From Qipengyuania polymorpha (GTDB taxonomy: Bacteria; Pseudomonadota; Alphaproteobacteria; Sphingomonadales; Sphingomonadaceae): DNA of 64,000 nt. A program made the position numbers and the translations under genes. Location: assembly GCF_019711435.1 (NCBI RefSeq), contig NZ_JAIGNK010000004.1:1-64000 (forward strand), written 5' to 3'. The first letter of the stretch is position 1. Every line of letters begins with the position of its first letter. Shown one piece after another: positions 1 to 8,501 of this stretch. Under the pieces are notes generated by a model. That model saw only the letters and a list, made by a program, of their open reading frames with translations. It ran no database searches and was not told the origin of the DNA.

Positions 1-3000
1 TGGTTCTCGACCTCGGCGGCAATGTCCGCTTCGCAGACGATGGCCCGACCATCGACGCTGCGGTTGTCGATGGCGACGTGATCACGCTGACCACTCAGGA
101 TGCCGAAACCGAAGGCGCTGCCAGCGACACCGACGTGTCGACGGCCAACTTCGGCGGAGCGTTCTCGGTCGCCTCGAGCGACTACGGCGCAGACGGCGCA
201 GGTTCGACTGCCTGGGCTTACTCGCTGGTCATCGACAATGCGACGTCGGGCCTGACCAGTGGCGGCAACCCGATCACGCTGAGCATGAACGGCTCGGAAG
301 TCGAAGGCTTTGCCAACGGCGTGCTGGTCTTCAGCGTCTCGGTCGATGCCTCGACCGGTGAAGTAACGCTGACGCAGTACGAGGCAATCGATCACGATCT
401 GCCGGGCGATAGCAGCGATTACGACAGCCAGTTGGCAGTGCTTGCCGATGGCGTGCTCTCGCTCTCGGGCACTGCAACCATCACCGATGGTGACGGCGAT
501 ACGGCTGAAGAAACCGTGGTCCTCGACCTCGGCGGCAACATCCGCTTCGCCGACGACGGTCCGATTGCAGTGGCCGACACCAACACCATGACCGAAGACA
601 CCGCTTCGGTGGTCGGCAATGTCGTGACGACCAATGCCGACGACTTCGGTGCCGATGGCGCAGGCAGCCCGGCTGTCACCGCTATTTCCGGCTTTGGCGG
701 GGCAGGCACGGTAGGCGGTTCGACCTTCGGCGAGTTCGGTATTCTCTACCTGAACGACGACGGCACCTATTCCTACGTGCTCAACAATGGCGCGGTGCAA
801 TACCTCGACGACGGCGACAGCGAGACCGATACTTTCACCTACACCATCGTCGACAGCGACGGTGATACCAGCACCACCACGCTGACCATCACCATCACGG
901 GTTCGAACGATGCGCCAACCGTGGGGGCCGATATCGTGGCTGTTTCCGATGAAGGCCTTGCCGGGGGCAACCCCGACAGCGTCGGCACACCGGGCGATAC
1001 GACCAACTCGGTTTCCGCTACGGGCCAGGTTGTCATTGGCGATGCCGACGGTGTCGATGACATCGAGGCCGTTACCCTGGGCATTCCGAGCGGCGACCTG
1101 TCCTCGGGCGGCGAGACCGTGCTCTGGGTCCTCCAGGACGACGGGCAGACCCTGCTCGGCTATACCGGCGACATCAACGGCGTGGAGGGCGTGGATTACA
1201 CCCCCGTCGTACGCGTCACCATTGATAATGCCGGCAATTTCGAGGTCACCCAGCTCGCCCAGATCGATCATACCTATGGCGACGATGTCGAAGGCACCAC
1301 CTCGATCACGATCCCTGTCAGCGCAGACGACGGGACGACTGTCACCACCAACGCGAACAGCCTGTCGGTTGTATTCGAGGACGACAGCCCGACCATCGGG
1401 ACCTTCAGCCCGGATACGACGACTGTCGCCAACGTAGCCAATGCGACTGCAACGGGCACCTTCACCTACTCGCCGGGCGGGGACGGGCATGGTGAGTTCA
1501 TCATCACTGCGCCTGCCATCGATGGTATTACCTACCAGCCGGTCACCCAGACCATGGTCGACCTGACCGATGACGGAATCGACAACCCCGTAATGGGTGC
1601 GGTTCTGGTCGGTACGGCCACGGAAGGCGGGCAAGCGATCTTCCAGTTCGCCGTCGATGTCGACGGGAACTACGAGTTCGAGCTGCTCGAACCGGAGCTT
1701 TCGACTTCGGAAGACCTCTCCTTCTCGCAGCTTGCAGCAGGTGGCCCGGGCTTCCGCGAACTGAACGACGATGAGAACACTCCGGTCAACGAGAATGGCC
1801 GCGTGGAATTCACGTCGAACGGGACTGGTGTGAATGCCAACAACAACAACTTCGGCGTGTCGAACTCCTTCCTCGATGCAGGCGAGTGGTTCGAAGCCGA
1901 ATTCCATAATCCGGGCACCGATGGCGACGATCCCGCGCTCACCGATGCTGAATTCCTCAGCGCTGTCGACATCAACGTCAATACGTTGAAGAATGCCGGT
2001 GGACCTAACGCGGGTGGCGACAGCACTGGGCCCAATGTCACGATCAACTGGATCGCCTACAACGATGCCGATGGGACACAGGAAAGCGGCACTGTGACTG
2101 TCACAAGCACCGGCGCGATCCACATCGACCCGTCGATCGAATTCAACCGCATCTATATCGAGAACGTCGACGAGCTCGGTGTGAGCGATGACGGTGGCCG
2201 TATCCAGATTGCCGGCTTCACCATCTACAAGACCATCCTGCCGCAGGACCAGGAGTTCAACTTCACGGTCAGCGCGCTCGACTCCGATGGCGATGAAACC
2301 GGTACGGTTGCAGACCTTTCGGTCACGCTCGATGCCGACCTCGTTTCGACGATGGAAGCGCCGGGCAAGCTGGCCGAGGCTGCGACGCTCGACCTTGCCG
2401 TCAACGACAACGAGGTGTTCGCCAGTTCGCTGACGAACCAGACCACTTCCGCCCCGCGTTTCGATATGCGCGGCATGGAAATGGCGACGGTTGCGGCGAT
2501 GGCCTCGGGCTTCTTCATGCCCGAAGTCATGACGGATCTCTCGCAGACCTTCGGCAACACCGTTTCCGCCGGTGGTCATATGGTTAATTTCGAGTTTGCA
2601 GGCGGCCTCGACATGGCAGCCGTGCAGCTTCCGGAAGCCTATGCGACCAGCTTCGAAGGCTTCGTGGAGACCGCTCCGGCGATGCTCGAAGGTCCGATGA
2701 TGGCCAACATCCTTGAAGGCAGTGCGTTCGACATGCCGCAGTTCGAAGCGGTGGCAGGCATCGAAACCGGCGGGGTCGACTTCATGGCCGACATGGCTGC
2801 GACGTCGAACTTTGCAGGTGGCCCGAGCGTGTTCGAAGGCTTTGCCGGCAGCGGCGAGGCGGCGAATGCGATGGAAGCACTGCTCATGCTCCAGGCTCCG
2901 GCCCAGCTTGCAGAAGCTGCTGCTTTCGAACCGGGCAAGGCACTGGGCGAAGCCGTGGCCGACCTCGCTGCCGAAGCTCAGGTCGATGCCATCGTGGACC

Positions 3001-3155
3001 ACTTCGCCATCGGCGACGGTCCGGCCATGATGTCGTCGCCTGCCGAAGGTCTGCTCGACAGCATGATTGGCAATGATATGGCTCTCACCGCCATGGGCAT
3101 GATGACGCAAGACAATAACGACGAAGCGGCTGCACTCGCAGCGGCTACCGCCTAA
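1..3155 (+). CDS. Giant T1SS-143/VCBS-repeat surface adhesin, C-terminal part (5' truncated by window)
   Basis: The reading frame is open from base 3, so only the C-terminal ~1050 residues of a larger exported protein are visible. A repeat block recurs with a 516-nt period: the segment VLDLGGN(V/I)RFADDGP is encoded at 3-50 and again from 519, typical of the T1SS-143 (DUF5801) repeat family. A VCBS-like module follows (about 550-910), with LNDDGTYSY and SNDAPTV signatures, then another T1SS-143-like unit to about 1400 and an Ig-like stretch to about 2340. The last ~230 residues (about 2400-3155) are different: rich in Met, Ala, Phe and acidic residues, ending in AALAAATA. No RTX nonapeptide (GGxGxDxx) is seen, which is unusual for a type I substrate. 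The genes directly downstream encode a complete type I exporter, so this is inferred to be its substrate, a LapA-like biofilm adhesin. The N-terminal retention module, where a LapG site would lie, is outside the window. Confidence 0.85.
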   Translation, partial: VLDLGGNVRFADDGPTIDAAVVDGDVITLTTQDAETEGAASDTDVSTANFGGAFSVASSDYGADGAGSTAWAYSLVIDNATSGLTSGGNPITLSMNGSEVEGFANGVLVFSVSVDASTGEVTLTQYEAIDHDLPGDSSDYDSQLAVLADGVLSLSGTATITDGDGDTAEETVVLDLGGNIRFADDGPIAVADTNTMTEDTASVVGNVVTTNADDFGADGAGSPAVTAISGFGGAGTVGGSTFGEFGILYLNDDGTYSYVLNNGAVQYLDDGDSETDTFTYTIVDSDGDTSTTTLTITITGSNDAPTVGADIVAVSDEGLAGGNPDSVGTPGDTTNSVSATGQVVIGDADGVDDIEAVTLGIPSGDLSSGGETVLWVLQDDGQTLLGYTGDINGVEGVDYTPVVRVTIDNAGNFEVTQLAQIDHTYGDDVEGTTSITIPVSADDGTTVTTNANSLSVVFEDDSPTIGTFSPDTTTVANVANATATGTFTYSPGGDGHGEFIITAPAIDGITYQPVTQTMVDLTDDGIDNPVMGAVLVGTATEGGQAIFQFAVDVDGNYEFELLEPELSTSEDLSFSQLAAGGPGFRELNDDENTPVNENGRVEFTSNGTGVNANNNNFGVSNSFLDAGEWFEAEFHNPGTDGDDPALTDAEFLSAVDINVNTLKNAGGPNAGGDSTGPNVTINWIAYNDADGTQESGTVTVTSTGAIHIDPSIEFNRIYIENVDELGVSDDGGRIQIAGFTIYKTILPQDQEFNFTVSALDSDGDETGTVADLSVTLDADLVSTMEAPGKLAEAATLDLAVNDNEVFASSLTNQTTSAPRFDMRGMEMATVAAMASGFFMPEVMTDLSQTFGNTVSAGGHMVNFEFAGGLDMAAVQLPEAYATSFEGFVETAPAMLEGPMMANILEGSAFDMPQFEAVAGIETGGVDFMADMAATSNFAGGPSVFEGFAGSGEAANAMEALLMLQAPAQLAEAAAFEPGKALGEAVADLAAEAQVDAIVDHFAIGDGPAMMSSPAEGLLDSMIGNDMALTAMGMMTQDNNDEAAALAAATA

Positions 3156-3189
3156 TCGCAAAGAGAAGTTTGCAAGAAGGGGCTTTGCA

Positions 3190-3897
3190 ATGAAAAGAAC
3201 AACCGCGATTTTCGCTCTTGCCGGAGCCGCAGTGGGGATGACCCCCGCTGCGGCCTTCGCGCAGGATGACCTGATGGCAATGGATGGCAGCGAACTGCGC
3301 AGCGCCGTCCAGATGCGTTACGATGCAGCGCTCGCGCTCACCAACGACGCTGCCATCGTGGCCGCCAACGACCCGCGCTATACCTGGGCGAGCGAGGCGA
3401 AGGCGCAGTGCGGCATCGCGCTTGGCTATCTCAAGTCCAACACCAAGGACCCGGTCAGCCTTTCTAAATGCGCGTTGGCCTATGACATGATGAACCGCAC
3501 GCCGCAGCAGCGCGTCGCCGCTCCCATGCCCGAACCCGAACCGCGCCCCGAAGCCTGCACCGCGCAGGCACCGGGCCTGATCTTCTTCGAATTCGATTCC
3601 GCCACGCCGCAGCAGGATGCGGTCGAGACGGTGGAATATGTCGTTGAGAACGCGGGACCCTGCAACTGGACGAGCTTCACCGTCGTCGGTCACACCGACC
3701 GCGCGGGCAGCAGCGCCTACAACCAGGGCCTTTCGGAACGCCGCGCCGAGTCAATCGAGAGCCTGATGGTCGCCCGCGGTATTTCGGGCGCTGCCATCAC
3801 CACGCAGGCGAAGGGCGAGGAAACCCCGCGCGTGCCGACCGCCGATGGCGTGCGCGAGTTGCAGAACCGCCGCGTCGAAATCCTGGTCAACCAGTAA
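3190..3897 (+). CDS. OmpA-domain periplasmic/outer-membrane protein
   Basis: 235 residues. Residues 1-24 form a signal peptide (MKRTTAIFALAG...AFA|Q). A mature N-terminal region of about 100 residues is unassigned, then a Pro/Glu-rich linker (PMPEPEPRPE, 112-121) leads into a C-terminal OmpA-like peptidoglycan-binding domain (about 128-233) with FFEFDSA, GHTDRAGS (167-174), NQGLSERRAESI (178-189) and NRRVEI (226-231). Four cysteines (74, 94, 123, 158) could form two disulfides. The start has a strong purine-rich ribosome site (AAGAAGGGG). It lies 34 nt after the adhesin stop and 15 nt before tolC, so it is almost certainly co-transcribed with the exporter. Inference: it tethers the secretion channel or the surface protein to the cell wall. 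Family assignment is firm; the role in secretion is not shown. Confidence 0.9.
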   Translation: MKRTTAIFALAGAAVGMTPAAAFAQDDLMAMDGSELRSAVQMRYDAALALTNDAAIVAANDPRYTWASEAKAQCGIALGYLKSNTKDPVSLSKCALAYDMMNRTPQQRVAAPMPEPEPRPEACTAQAPGLIFFEFDSATPQQDAVETVEYVVENAGPCNWTSFTVVGHTDRAGSSAYNQGLSERRAESIESLMVARGISGAAITTQAKGEETPRVPTADGVRELQNRRVEILVNQ

Positions 3898-3912
3898 GAG
3901 AGGGGACGAACA

Positions 3913-5316
3913 ATGCGCAAGACAACCCTGGCAAGTGCCGCGGCGCTCCTGCTGGCAGGCTCGGCTCCGGCCGTGATGGCCCAGACCGCCGCCACTGAAC
4001 CGGTCTCGATGCAGGACGCGATTTCCATCGCCATGCAGTCCAACCCGGACATCCTGCAGGCCCAGTACAACAAGGAAGCCATCGAATTCGAACGCCGCCA
4101 GGCGCAGGGTCTTTACCTGCCCCGCGTCGGCATCGAGGCGTCGGCAGGTATCCGCCGCCTCGAAAACGGCACTCGCCGCGCGCTCGGCATTGCCGATAAC
4201 GAGCTCTATCCGCTCGAAGCCGGCATCAATGCCGAATGGACCGTGTTCGATTTCGGTCGCCGTCGCGGCGAACTGCTGCGCCAGGCTGCCCGTGTCGACG
4301 GCGCCTCGCTGCGCGTCACCGAGCGTTCGGAATTCATCGCCTTGCAGATTGCACGCCAGTATCTCGACGTGCTGCTGCAGGAACGTGTGGCTGCTGCGGC
4401 GCGCGACAATGCGATGTTCCACCAGACTTTGGTGGGCGACCTCCAGCGCGGCGTTGACGAAGGCTCGATTTCGATTGCCGACCAGCAGCAGGCCGAGGAA
4501 CGCTACCAGTCGGCCCTCGTGCGTAACGAGGAAGCGGACCTGGAGCTCCAGAACGCCTATATCTCGCTGCGCCGACTGACCGGCCTCGACATCACGGCCG
4601 GCACGCTGCCGCCCGACCTGTCGGCTGCCATGCCGGCAGACCTTCCGACCGCCATCGGCTTTGCCCGGCTCAACAACCCGCTCGTGCGTGAAGCGCAGGC
4701 CGATGTCGATGCAGCCAACGCGCTGGTGGATTCCGCGGAAGGCGACCTGTGGCCGACCATCAGCCTCGAAGGCCGCGCCCGCACGGGTGAGGACATCGAT
4801 GGTTTCGCTGGCGAGACAACCGACCTGCAGGCCCGCGTGGTGCTGCGCTGGGACGTGTTCGACGGCGGCATCAACCGCGCCAAACTGCAGGAAACCGTGC
4901 GCCAGGCGAGCCTCGCACGCTACGCCTTGCACGACCGCCAGCGCGAAGCCGAAGAAGATGTCCGACTCGCATGGCAGCAGCTCGACACGCAGCGCCGGAT
5001 CACGAGCCAGCTCGACCGCCAGAGCCAGGTCAGCGACGACCTGCTGCTGAGCTATCGCAGCCAGTTCAACATCGGACGCCGTTCGCTGCTCGACGTGCTC
5101 GATGCGCAGAACACGCGCTTCAATACGCAGGTGCGTCTCGAAACGGCACGCTTCTCGCAATTGTTCGCGCAGTACCAGACGCTTGCTGCTACCAACCGCT
5201 TCCTCGATGCGCTGAACATCGCTCCGGGTGCCGGAGCGGGTCAGACCGAACGCGAACGGTTCGATTACGGACCGCCCGTGGAAGCCGAACTGCAGCGGCG
5301 CGTCGACGGAGACTAG
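3913..5316 (+). CDS. TolC-family outer-membrane efflux/secretion channel
   Basis: 467 residues with a signal peptide (MRKTTLASAAALLLAGSAPAVMA, cleavage near 23). The body is alpha-helical with the duplicated TolC/OEP layout: QAQYNKEAIEFERRQAQGLYLPRVG early in repeat one, and EAQADVDAANALVDSAEGDLWPTISLEG in repeat two, with LRWDVFDGG and the late motif YRSQFNIGRRSLLDVLDAQN, both typical of type I secretion TolC/LapE proteins. A strong Shine-Dalgarno (GAGAGGGGA) precedes the ATG. In type I secretion this trimer spans the outer membrane and periplasm and docks on the HlyD-type fusion protein. The genes before and after it are the substrate, OmpA protein, ABC exporter and fusion protein, which makes this the LapE-equivalent. 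It could also serve drug efflux pumps, since TolC proteins are shared. Confidence 0.92.
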   Translation: MRKTTLASAAALLLAGSAPAVMAQTAATEPVSMQDAISIAMQSNPDILQAQYNKEAIEFERRQAQGLYLPRVGIEASAGIRRLENGTRRALGIADNELYPLEAGINAEWTVFDFGRRRGELLRQAARVDGASLRVTERSEFIALQIARQYLDVLLQERVAAAARDNAMFHQTLVGDLQRGVDEGSISIADQQQAEERYQSALVRNEEADLELQNAYISLRRLTGLDITAGTLPPDLSAAMPADLPTAIGFARLNNPLVREAQADVDAANALVDSAEGDLWPTISLEGRARTGEDIDGFAGETTDLQARVVLRWDVFDGGINRAKLQETVRQASLARYALHDRQREAEEDVRLAWQQLDTQRRITSQLDRQSQVSDDLLLSYRSQFNIGRRSLLDVLDAQNTRFNTQVRLETARFSQLFAQYQTLAATNRFLDALNIAPGAGAGQTERERFDYGPPVEAELQRRVDGD

Positions 5317-5343
5317 ACGTTACGCAAAGGGCCATGATTGGCT

Positions 5344-7488
5344 ATGGAACAAGCAAGGGCTGACATGATTGACGGGCGGGTCCTGGACCCGCTCGTCGAT
5401 TGCATTGGTGAAGCGGCGAGCCGGTACGGCTTGCCGTTTTCGCGCGGTATGCTCGCCCAATTGCCGCGCAATCCCGAAGGCTTGCTGCCAGCGCACCAGG
5501 CTCCGGCCGCGCTCGACCTAGCCGGGCTCAACCACGATGTGCTGCGCCAGCGCCGCCTGCCGGCCAGTGCCAAGCAGCTTCCCGCCATTGCCGCGCTTGA
5601 AGAGGGCGGTTTCATCCTGCTGCTCGAGGCGCAGGAAGACGAGCTGCTCGTCTGGCGTCCGGAAACGGGCGCCGAAGCATGGGAAAAGCGCCTCGACCTC
5701 GGTGAGGGTTATGCCGGCACGCTGATGCCGGTCTATGGCGACCCCGACCGCATGCGCGCCGACGAAGCGCCGTGGCATACCAAGGCCCGTACCCACTGGT
5801 TCTGGGGCGAGCTTCGCCGCGAACGCAGCGCCTTCACGCCGGTCATCCTCGCATCGCTGCTGGTGAACCTGCTTGCCGTCGCGCTGCCGATTTTCACGAT
5901 GAACGTCTACGACCGCGTCATTCCCAACCAGGCGCAGGAAACGCTCTGGGTGCTGGGCACGGGCGTGCTGCTCGCCTTCGCGCTCGAGTTTGCGCTGCGC
6001 CGCGCGCGCACGTCCATCGTCGACGAGATTGCCCAGCGTCTCGACCTCAAGCTGAGCCAGAAAATCTTCTCGCGCCTGCTCGCCATGCCGCTGTCGGAGC
6101 GCAAGGGCCACACCGGCTCGATGGCGGCACGCGTCGCCGAATACGCTATCGTGCGCGATTTCTTCGCCTCGACTTCGGTCGTGCTGCTGGTCGATGTCGC
6201 GTTCCTGCTGGTCTTCGTGGGCGTCATCGCCATCATTGCAGGCTGGCTGGCGCTGGTCCCGCTGACCATCATCGCAGCCATGGCGATTGCCGGCTTCATC
6301 CTGCAGAAAAAGGTCGTCGAAGCCTCGCAGGATGCTCAGGCCGATTACGGTCTCCAGCAGACGCTGCTGGTCGAATCGCTTACCGGCGCCGAAACGCTCA
6401 AGGCCATGGGCGGGGAGGGCGGCATGCTCTCGCGTTGGCATCGCCTTGCCGATGTCGGCGGGCATTCGCAGCTGCGCTTGCGCAATATCAACTCGATTGC
6501 CGTGGGCCTCGCGCAGGTCTTCCAGCAGCTGTCGACCGTGGCGCTGATCATCGGCGGCTATTACCTGTTTGCGGCAGGCGACATCACGATGGGCGCGATT
6601 ATCGCCATCGTCATGCTCGCCTCGCGCTCGCTTGCGCCCGCCGGCCAGATTGCCTTCCTGCTTACCCGCGGGCGGCAGGCCAAGGAAACGCTCGCCAGTA
6701 TCGAGCGCATGTTCGAGACCGGTGACGAGCGCAAGCAGGGCGCCAGCGTGGCACCCGCTGCCATCAAGCGTCCGCGCATCGTCTTCGAAGACGCCGAATT
6801 CCGCTATGCCGAGGAAGCGCCCGCTGCGCTTTCGGGCCTCAACCTCACCATCGAGCCGGGCGAGCGTATCGCCATTGTCGGCCGCGTCGCCTCGGGCAAA
6901 TCGACCTTCGGGCGCCTGCTCTGCGGTCTCTATGCGCCGAGCGCCGGGGCCATGATGGTCAACGGCATCGACAGCCGCCAGTACCGCCCGCAGCAACTGC
7001 GCGAAGCGCTCGGTTTCGTCGGCCAGGACGCGGCGCTTTTCTCCGGCTCGGTGCGCGACAACCTCACGCTGGGCCGGCTCGGCCTGTCGGAAGAGGCATT
7101 GATCGAGGCCATGCGCGCGACCGGTGCGGACCAGTTCCTCAGCCGCGATGCGGGCGGGTTCGACCGCTCGGTCGGCGAAGACGGCCGCCAGCTTTCGGGC
7201 GGCCAGCGCAGCTTCCTCTCGCTCGCGCGCGCACTCGTCGAGCCGCGCGAACTGCTGTTCCTCGACGAGCCGACCGGCGCGATGGATAGCGAGACCGAGA
7301 AGATGTTCGTCGAACGCCTGTCGGGCGCGATGACACCCGAGCAGACGCTGGTCATCTCGACCCACCGTCCGGCGCTCTTCGCCATCTGCAACCGCCTCAT
7401 CGTCCTCGACAAGGGGCGCATTGCCGCCGACGGGCCGATCCAGGAAGTGCTCGCCAAGGCCGGCAGCGCGCGTGGAGGCCAGCTATGA
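5344..7488 (+). CDS. Type I secretion ABC transporter/permease with degenerate C39-like domain (LapB-like)
   Basis: About 714 residues. The N-terminal ~120 residues resemble the C39-like domain of LapB exporters: a cysteine is kept in DPLVDCIGEAASRYG, but the peptidase His position reads EEGGFILLLEA, so cleavage activity is not expected; such domains are thought to bind substrate. A six-helix ABC membrane domain spans roughly 150-440 (HWFWGELRRERS entry, TMNVYDRVIPNQA). The nucleotide-binding domain has Walker A GRVASGKST (about 512), signature LSGGQRSFLSLARAL, Walker B LLFLDEPTGAMD and switch His in STHRPAL. The start is ambiguous: a TTG at 5338 is better spaced from AAAGGG (5326-5331), while the ATG at 5344 is used here. 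The 3' end overlaps the next ATG by 4 nt (ATGA). It powers export through HlyD and TolC; the neighbouring giant adhesin is the probable substrate. Confidence 0.93.
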   Translation: MEQARADMIDGRVLDPLVDCIGEAASRYGLPFSRGMLAQLPRNPEGLLPAHQAPAALDLAGLNHDVLRQRRLPASAKQLPAIAALEEGGFILLLEAQEDELLVWRPETGAEAWEKRLDLGEGYAGTLMPVYGDPDRMRADEAPWHTKARTHWFWGELRRERSAFTPVILASLLVNLLAVALPIFTMNVYDRVIPNQAQETLWVLGTGVLLAFALEFALRRARTSIVDEIAQRLDLKLSQKIFSRLLAMPLSERKGHTGSMAARVAEYAIVRDFFASTSVVLLVDVAFLLVFVGVIAIIAGWLALVPLTIIAAMAIAGFILQKKVVEASQDAQADYGLQQTLLVESLTGAETLKAMGGEGGMLSRWHRLADVGGHSQLRLRNINSIAVGLAQVFQQLSTVALIIGGYYLFAAGDITMGAIIAIVMLASRSLAPAGQIAFLLTRGRQAKETLASIERMFETGDERKQGASVAPAAIKRPRIVFEDAEFRYAEEAPAALSGLNLTIEPGERIAIVGRVASGKSTFGRLLCGLYAPSAGAMMVNGIDSRQYRPQQLREALGFVGQDAALFSGSVRDNLTLGRLGLSEEALIEAMRATGADQFLSRDAGGFDRSVGEDGRQLSGGQRSFLSLARALVEPRELLFLDEPTGAMDSETEKMFVERLSGAMTPEQTLVISTHRPALFAICNRLIVLDKGRIAADGPIQEVLAKAGSARGGQL

Positions 7489-8501
7489 GCAAGGCTGCCG
7501 TCACCAAGATCAAGCGCGCATGGGGGTTCACCTTCCTCCTCGTCGCGAGCCTTGTCATCGGCACTTCCTCGCTGCTGGTGCCGCAGGAGAAAGCCGAGGC
7601 GATGGCCAAGCTCGCGCCCGAGATGCAGGCCGACCTTGCCGAGATGACCACCTCTGCCGAAGCGATGGATTCGCTAGTTGAAATCGACGAGAGCGATGCG
7701 CTGGCGCGGAACGAGGCCATCCCGACAATGGAAGGCCGTATCGAGCGGGTAGGGCGCTTCTCCGGCATTCCGATGTCCTCGAGCTATTACGGCACGGCGA
7801 ACGACTGCCTCGCCCAGGCGGTCTATTACGAGGCCGCGCTCGAGCCCGAACAGGGGCAGCGCGCGGTGGCGCAAGTCGTCCTCAACCGCGTCCGTCACCC
7901 GGCCTATCCGAACACTGTTTGCGGCGTGGTCTACCAGGGCTGGAACCAGCCCGTCTGCCAGTTCAGCTTCACCTGCGACGGTGCATTGATGCGCAAGCCG
8001 CAGGCCGATTTGTGGCGCAAGTCGAAGGCGATTGCCCGCGACGCGCTCGCGGGCCGCGAAGTCGCCGAAGTCGGCACTTCGACCCACTACCATGCCGATT
8101 ATGTCGTCCCCTACTGGGCTTTCCGCATGGGCAAGCTCGCCACGATTGGCCGCCATATCTTCTATCGCTTTCCCGGTTCGCCGGGCCGCGCTGCCAGTTT
8201 CTACGGCAATTGGGGCGGGCGCGAGTTCAAGCCGCAGATCGACTTCGCGCGTTTCCTCGCCAAGGATGATGGCGTAGTCGCCATGGCAGCCGAGCCCGAA
8301 TACACGCCCGGGCTCACAGTTACGCCCGATGTGACCGATCGCCATGCCAAGGCCGATGTCGGCGGCCGTATCGACACCACCAAGACCTGGCGCCTGACCA
8401 TTCCCGACCCGGTCGCCGCCAGCGCATCCTATCGCGATACCCTTTCCTCGCAGGGTGCAGCCACCGCGCAGCCCACCGGGACTTCGGAGCAAGAGCAATG
8501 A
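7485..8501 (+). CDS. SleB-family cell wall hydrolase embedded in the secretion operon
   Basis: 338 residues. An N-terminal membrane anchor (WGFTFLLVASLVIGTSSLLV, about 13-32) is followed by a ~70-residue linker and a hydrolase_2/SleB domain (about 104-226) with DCLAQAVYYEAALEPEQGQRAVAQVVLNRVRHPAYP, including the Glu expected to be catalytic in YYEA, then VCQFSFTCDG and THYHADYVVPYWA. The C-terminal ~110 residues are low-complexity and unassigned. Shine-Dalgarno GGAGG (7474-7478) lies 6 nt from the ATG, and both ends overlap neighbours as ATGA, so it is translationally coupled between the ABC exporter and the fusion protein. SleB enzymes cleave peptidoglycan glycan strands. Inference: it opens the wall locally for assembly of the secretion channel or passage of a very large substrate. 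The fold call is firm, the role is inference. Confidence 0.9.
   Translation: MSKAAVTKIKRAWGFTFLLVASLVIGTSSLLVPQEKAEAMAKLAPEMQADLAEMTTSAEAMDSLVEIDESDALARNEAIPTMEGRIERVGRFSGIPMSSSYYGTANDCLAQAVYYEAALEPEQGQRAVAQVVLNRVRHPAYPNTVCGVVYQGWNQPVCQFSFTCDGALMRKPQADLWRKSKAIARDALAGREVAEVGTSTHYHADYVVPYWAFRMGKLATIGRHIFYRFPGSPGRAASFYGNWGGREFKPQIDFARFLAKDDGVVAMAAEPEYTPGLTVTPDVTDRHAKADVGGRIDTTKTWRLTIPDPVAASASYRDTLSSQGAATAQPTGTSEQEQ

Noticed and set aside
1..3155. RTX nonapeptide repeats in the adhesin
   Set aside because: Read through for GGxGxDxx; none found in the visible part.
3751..5160. Long minus-strand frame over tolC, and similar ones over 5518-7365 and 29512-31548
   Set aside because: All lie on top of clearly assigned genes and show no recognisable domain.
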